A DNA stretch of 42,112 bases, taken from contig NZ_JAHHIU010000113.1 in the NCBI RefSeq assembly GCF_024539815.1, positions 9,382 to 51,493 on the forward strand, written 5' to 3'. The notes under the pieces were generated by a model. That model was not told the origin of the DNA, did not search any database, and saw only the letters and a program-made list of their open reading frames with translations. Shown piece after piece: positions 39,495 to 42,112 of this stretch; position 1 is the stretch's first letter; every line of letters begins with the position of its first letter. The position numbers were made by a program, and so were the translations under genes. Source of the stretch: Streptomyces hayashii (GTDB lineage: Bacteria; Actinomycetota; Actinomycetes; Streptomycetales; Streptomycetaceae).

Positions 39495-39535
39495 GCCCCA
39501 GGGGGCGGCCGCGTCAACCGGCCGCCCCCTGGGGC
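39495..39535. terminator. 17-bp perfect bidirectional terminator
   Basis: GCCCCAGGGGGCGGCCG (39495-39511) and CGGCCGCCCCCTGGGGC (39519-39535) pair perfectly around a 7-base loop CGTCAAC. It lies between converging genes, and the stop codon of the minus-strand LacI gene (39514-39516) is inside the loop, so the last codons of that gene form one arm. Confidence 0.8.
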
Positions 39536-40548
39536 GGCATGTTGTACGGGGTGACCACCTGGATCGCCGACGGCAGCCGGGGCCCGGCCGGGGGCAGCGC
39601 GCCGTGCGCGCGCATCACGGTGTGGCAGGCCTCGCGCACGTCGTGCCGCAGGTCGTGGTGGAGAACGGCGGACAGCCGGTGCTCACGCAGCAGCCCGGTG
39701 TTGTCCTGGTCGAGGTCGTGGGCCACGAACACGTCGCAGTCCCGGCCGAGGTCGGCGAAGGCGCGCAGGGTGGCGATGTTGCCGCCGCCGATGGAGTACA
39801 CGGCGCGGATCGCCGGGTCGCGTTCCAGCGCGGCGCGGACGAGGTCGTACTGGGTGGCGTCCAGTCCCTGCCCCTCGGCGATCTCGACGAGCGCGCGCTC
39901 CGGATGGCGGGCGCGCATCAGGCTGCGGAAGCCCATCTCGCGCTCCTCCTCATTGCGGAAGAAGCCGCTGCTCAGGCTGGTGAGCACGTTTCCGGGGCGG
40001 TCACCGAGCCACTGGCCCATGAGGTAGGCGGCGGTGGCCCCCGCGGCCCGGTCGTCGATGCCGACGTAGGCGAGCCGGGCGCTCGCGGGCAGGTCCGTGA
40101 CCAGGGTGACGACCGGGATGCCGGCGGCCACCAGCCGTCCCACGGCGGCGGTGACCTCGGGGACGTCCGGCGCCTTGAGGATCACGCCCTGCGAGCCGCG
40201 CCGGGCGGTCCGCTCCAGGGTCGCGACCAGCTCCCGGACCGGACCGGTCTCGCGGAAGTGGAAGCGGGAGCGCAGCACGGCCGGGTGCAGGGACGGCAGC
40301 TCCGCCTCCAGGGCGGACCGGACGGCGGTGGTGAACCGTTCCGGCGCCTGCATCACGATGTCGATCATGAAGGTGCGCCCGACCAGCCTGACCTGGGTGC
40401 GCTGCCGGTCCAGATCCGCGATGGCCCGCCGCACCTCCTGCGCGGTGGAGTCCCGCACCCCGCCCCTGCCGTTGAGCACGCGGTCCACGGTGGCCTCGCT
40501 GAGTCCGGCCTGACGTGCGATCTCACGCAGCGGGAAGGGATGGCCCAC
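39514..40548 (-). CDS. LacI-family regulator, sugar-sensor type
   Basis: A 344-residue LacI-type regulator. The N-terminal helix-turn-helix is PLREIARQAGLSEATVDRVL (residues 6-25). The remainder is an RbsB-like periplasmic-binding sensor domain (SQGVILKAPDVPEVTAAVGR, VVTLVTDLPASARLAYVGID, YSIGGGNIATLRAFADLG, FVAHDLDQDNTGLLREH). GTG 40548 is chosen because GGAG lies 5 bases upstream and the HTH begins at once; reading from TTG/ATG codons further up gives a non-conserved extension. It diverges from the PhyH-type dioxygenase across 128 bases containing TTGACG (40581-40586), and should regulate it in response to a sugar-like ligand. Confidence 0.88.
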   Translation of the reverse strand: MGHPFPLREIARQAGLSEATVDRVLNGRGGVRDSTAQEVRRAIADLDRQRTQVRLVGRTFMIDIVMQAPERFTTAVRSALEAELPSLHPAVLRSRFHFRETGPVRELVATLERTARRGSQGVILKAPDVPEVTAAVGRLVAAGIPVVTLVTDLPASARLAYVGIDDRAAGATAAYLMGQWLGDRPGNVLTSLSSGFFRNEEEREMGFRSLMRARHPERALVEIAEGQGLDATQYDLVRAALERDPAIRAVYSIGGGNIATLRAFADLGRDCDVFVAHDLDQDNTGLLREHRLSAVLHHDLRHDVREACHTVMRAHGALPPAGPRLPSAIQVVTPYNMPPQGAAG

Positions 40549-40676
40549 GGAGGCTCCTGAAAGCTCGGCTTGAGGGGTTTTTGACGGCTGCCTGCTGGTT
40601 GTTCGACGGGTTTGTACTGACAAGAATGACAGCACCGAGCCGCCGCTGTCACCGAGCTGTCACCGAAGGGACGACG

Positions 40677-41849
40677 ATGTCCTTCACCTCCACGCGAGAC
40701 CGTGCATGGCCGACCGAGCAGCACTGCGACATCGACGAGCTGCGCGCCCTGGTCGAGCGCGACACCGACCTCGCCGGCTATCCGCACGCCGCGTCGGTCG
40801 AGGGCGGCGTCCTCGTCTACGACAGCGAGCGGCTGCGCGCGACGGGCGCCGGGTCGGACCGGGCGGTGCGGGCCGAGCTGGTGCGCGCCTTCGCCGACGG
40901 CCCCGGGGTCGTGGTCTTCCGGGGCGCCTTCCCCGACCCGGAGGTCGTCGACCGCGCCACCGCCGTCTTCGAGGCGCTGATCGCCGAGCAGCGCGCCTCG
41001 GGCGCCGCCGCCGGCGACCACTTCGCCGCCCCCGGCGCCAACGACCGCGTCTGGAACGCCCTGGAGAAGACCGCCCTGTACGACCCGGAGACGTTCGCGG
41101 ACTACTACGCCAACGACGTCCTCGCCCTGGCTTCGCGGGCCTGGCTGGGCCCCGGCTACCAGGTGACCTCCCAGGTCAACGTGGTCAACCCGGGCGGCGC
41201 CGCCCAGCGCCCGCACCGCGACTACCACCTCGGGTTCCTCTCCGCGCGGACCGCCGCCGCCTACCCGGCGCACGTCCACCGGCTCTCCCCCGTGCTGACC
41301 CTGCAGGGCGCGGTCGCGCACTGCGACATGCCGGTGGAGACCGGCCCCACGCTGTACCTGCCGTACTCGCAGACGTACGAGCCGGGATATCTGGCCTGGC
41401 GGCTGCCGGAGTTCCAGGCGTACTTCGACGAGCACCACGTGCAGCTCCCCCTGGCCAAGGGCGACGCCGTCTTCTTCAACCCGGCCGTCCTGCACGCCGC
41501 GGGCCACAACCGCACCGCCGAGGTGCGCCGCACGGCCAACCTGCTCCAGGTGTCCTCGGCCTTCGGACGGGCGATGGAGACGGTGGACCGGGAGGCGGTG
41601 GCGGACGCGGTCTTCCCGGTGCTGGCGCGACGCCGGGCCCAGGGCGCGGACGAGGGCTGGCTGGAGCGGGTCGTGGCCGCGAGCGCCGAGGGCTACCCCT
41701 TTCCCACCAATCTCGACGCCGACCCGCCGGTCGGCGGTCTCGCGCCGCCCTCGCAGGCCGACCTCGTCCGCCGTGCGCTGCACGAGGGGTGGACCCCACG
41801 GACGCTGCGGGACGCGCTGCGCGCGGCCGCCCAGCGCCGCACCAGCTGA
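40677..41849 (+). CDS. Phytanoyl-CoA dioxygenase (PhyH)-family Fe(II)/2-oxoglutarate oxygenase
   Basis: A 390-residue non-haem iron oxygenase. The facial triad is visible: H180-x-D182 in RPHRDYHLG, and the distal His in LHAAGHN (H273; H277 is a second candidate). The arginine for 2-oxoglutarate lies in RTAEVRRTANL. VVVFRGAFPDPEVV and TGPTLYLPYSQTYEPGY also fit the family. It should hydroxylate or oxidatively modify a small molecule using 2-oxoglutarate and O2. ATG 40677 has AAGGGA upstream. It diverges from a LacI-type regulator with a sugar-binding domain, which suggests a catabolic role on a sugar, amine or phosphonate-like substrate rather than on phytanoyl-CoA. Confidence 0.87.
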   Translation: MSFTSTRDRAWPTEQHCDIDELRALVERDTDLAGYPHAASVEGGVLVYDSERLRATGAGSDRAVRAELVRAFADGPGVVVFRGAFPDPEVVDRATAVFEALIAEQRASGAAAGDHFAAPGANDRVWNALEKTALYDPETFADYYANDVLALASRAWLGPGYQVTSQVNVVNPGGAAQRPHRDYHLGFLSARTAAAYPAHVHRLSPVLTLQGAVAHCDMPVETGPTLYLPYSQTYEPGYLAWRLPEFQAYFDEHHVQLPLAKGDAVFFNPAVLHAAGHNRTAEVRRTANLLQVSSAFGRAMETVDREAVADAVFPVLARRRAQGADEGWLERVVAASAEGYPFPTNLDADPPVGGLAPPSQADLVRRALHEGWTPRTLRDALRAAAQRRTS

Positions 41850-41864
41850 CAGGGACGCGCACAC

Positions 41865-42112
41865 ATGAGACTTCCCTCTGACGAGCGCGACCGGCGCGAC
41901 GAGTACGACGGGCACGGCGAGTACGACGAGGTCGTCCGCGCCGACCGTGGCGACGCCGTCACGGGTGCCGCGGGCGGCGGTCGCCGAGGTGCCGTTCGGC
42001 ACGGGGCCCGGCAAGATCGTCGACGTCGGCGCACTCCCCTCGCACGACGGGCAGCCCCTGCTCCCGCCGTGCGAACCCGCCCCGGTCCGACCCGCCGGCC
42101 TCACCACCCTTC
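41865..42112 (+). CDS. Unidentified gene, cut by window edge and apparently frameshifted
   Basis: Fifteen bases after the dioxygenase stop, ATG 41865 opens a frame rich in Asp/Glu/Arg (DERDRRDEYDGHGEYDEVV) with clean G/C third positions up to about 41960. Beyond that, the G/C-third-position signal moves to the next frame (VPRAAVAEVPFGTGPGKIV, then DVGALPSHDGQPLLPP), which is open to the window end and looks like real protein. Either one gene carries a 1-base indel near 41960-41980 (within ACGGGTGCCGCGGGCGG), or the true start is GTG 41947 or 41965 in the second frame. No family is recognised. Position suggests co-transcription with the dioxygenase. Confidence 0.4.
   Translation, partial: MRLPSDERDRRDEYDGHGEYDEVVRADRGDAVTGAAGGGRRGAVRHGARQDRRRRRTPLARRAAPAPAVRTRPGPTRRPHHP

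Overview
The window reads as a stretch of a Streptomyces (or close actinomycete) chromosome. GC is very high, codon third positions are almost all G or C, GTG starts and 4-base ATGA/GTGA gene overlaps are common, and a 40-residue leader peptide of the actinobacterial RRHIDLQRV type is present. The left edge cuts a monomeric isocitrate dehydrogenase, and the right edge cuts an unidentified gene. I saw no rRNA, tRNA, CRISPR array or insertion sequence.

Region 1 (1-1.85 kb) is housekeeping: the icd 3' end, a small conserved protein and an N-formylglutamate amidohydrolase. Region 2 (1.9-10.7 kb) is a peptidase locus. A minus-strand operon (cytoplasmic subtilisin-like S8 protease, ECF-type sigma factor, acidic partner protein) diverges from a large TPR-CHAT caspase-like protein. 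Next to it, a LuxR-family ATPase regulator diverges from an astacin-like metallopeptidase. The two divergent promoter regions share the 10-mer CTGATACAGG, so they may form one regulated proteolysis or conflict module.

Region 3 (10.7-18.9 kb) is mixed accessory metabolism. It holds a glutathionyl-hydroquinone-reductase-like protein with an altered active site behind a cysteine-containing attenuation leader peptide, and a PfkB kinase plus class II aldolase pair diverging from a TetR regulator. It also holds a TetR/MFS efflux pair with twin operators, and a secreted beta-lactamase-fold protein lacking the usual catalytic residues.

Region 4 (19.3-35.6 kb) is the main biosynthetic system. Two giant iterative type I synthases are split as [NMO/PfaD-NMO/PfaD-KS-AT-ACP-KR] and [KS-AT-DH-PPTase]. 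A discrete ACP, an alpha/beta hydrolase, a UGT-type glycosyltransferase and a zinc-ribbon methyltransferase follow in a tightly coupled operon, and an HSL-type esterase sits behind its own operator-bearing promoter. The architecture lies between PUFA synthases and enediyne PKSs. The tailoring genes suggest a glycosylated, possibly methylated polyunsaturated lipid or polyketide; this product is inferred.

Region 5 (35.6-42.1 kb) holds a membrane protein, two LacI-type regulators each facing a metabolic gene (a Gfo/Idh/MocA oxidoreductase and a PhyH-type Fe(II) dioxygenase), another membrane protein, and the truncated last gene. All assignments are by eye from motifs; no database search was run.
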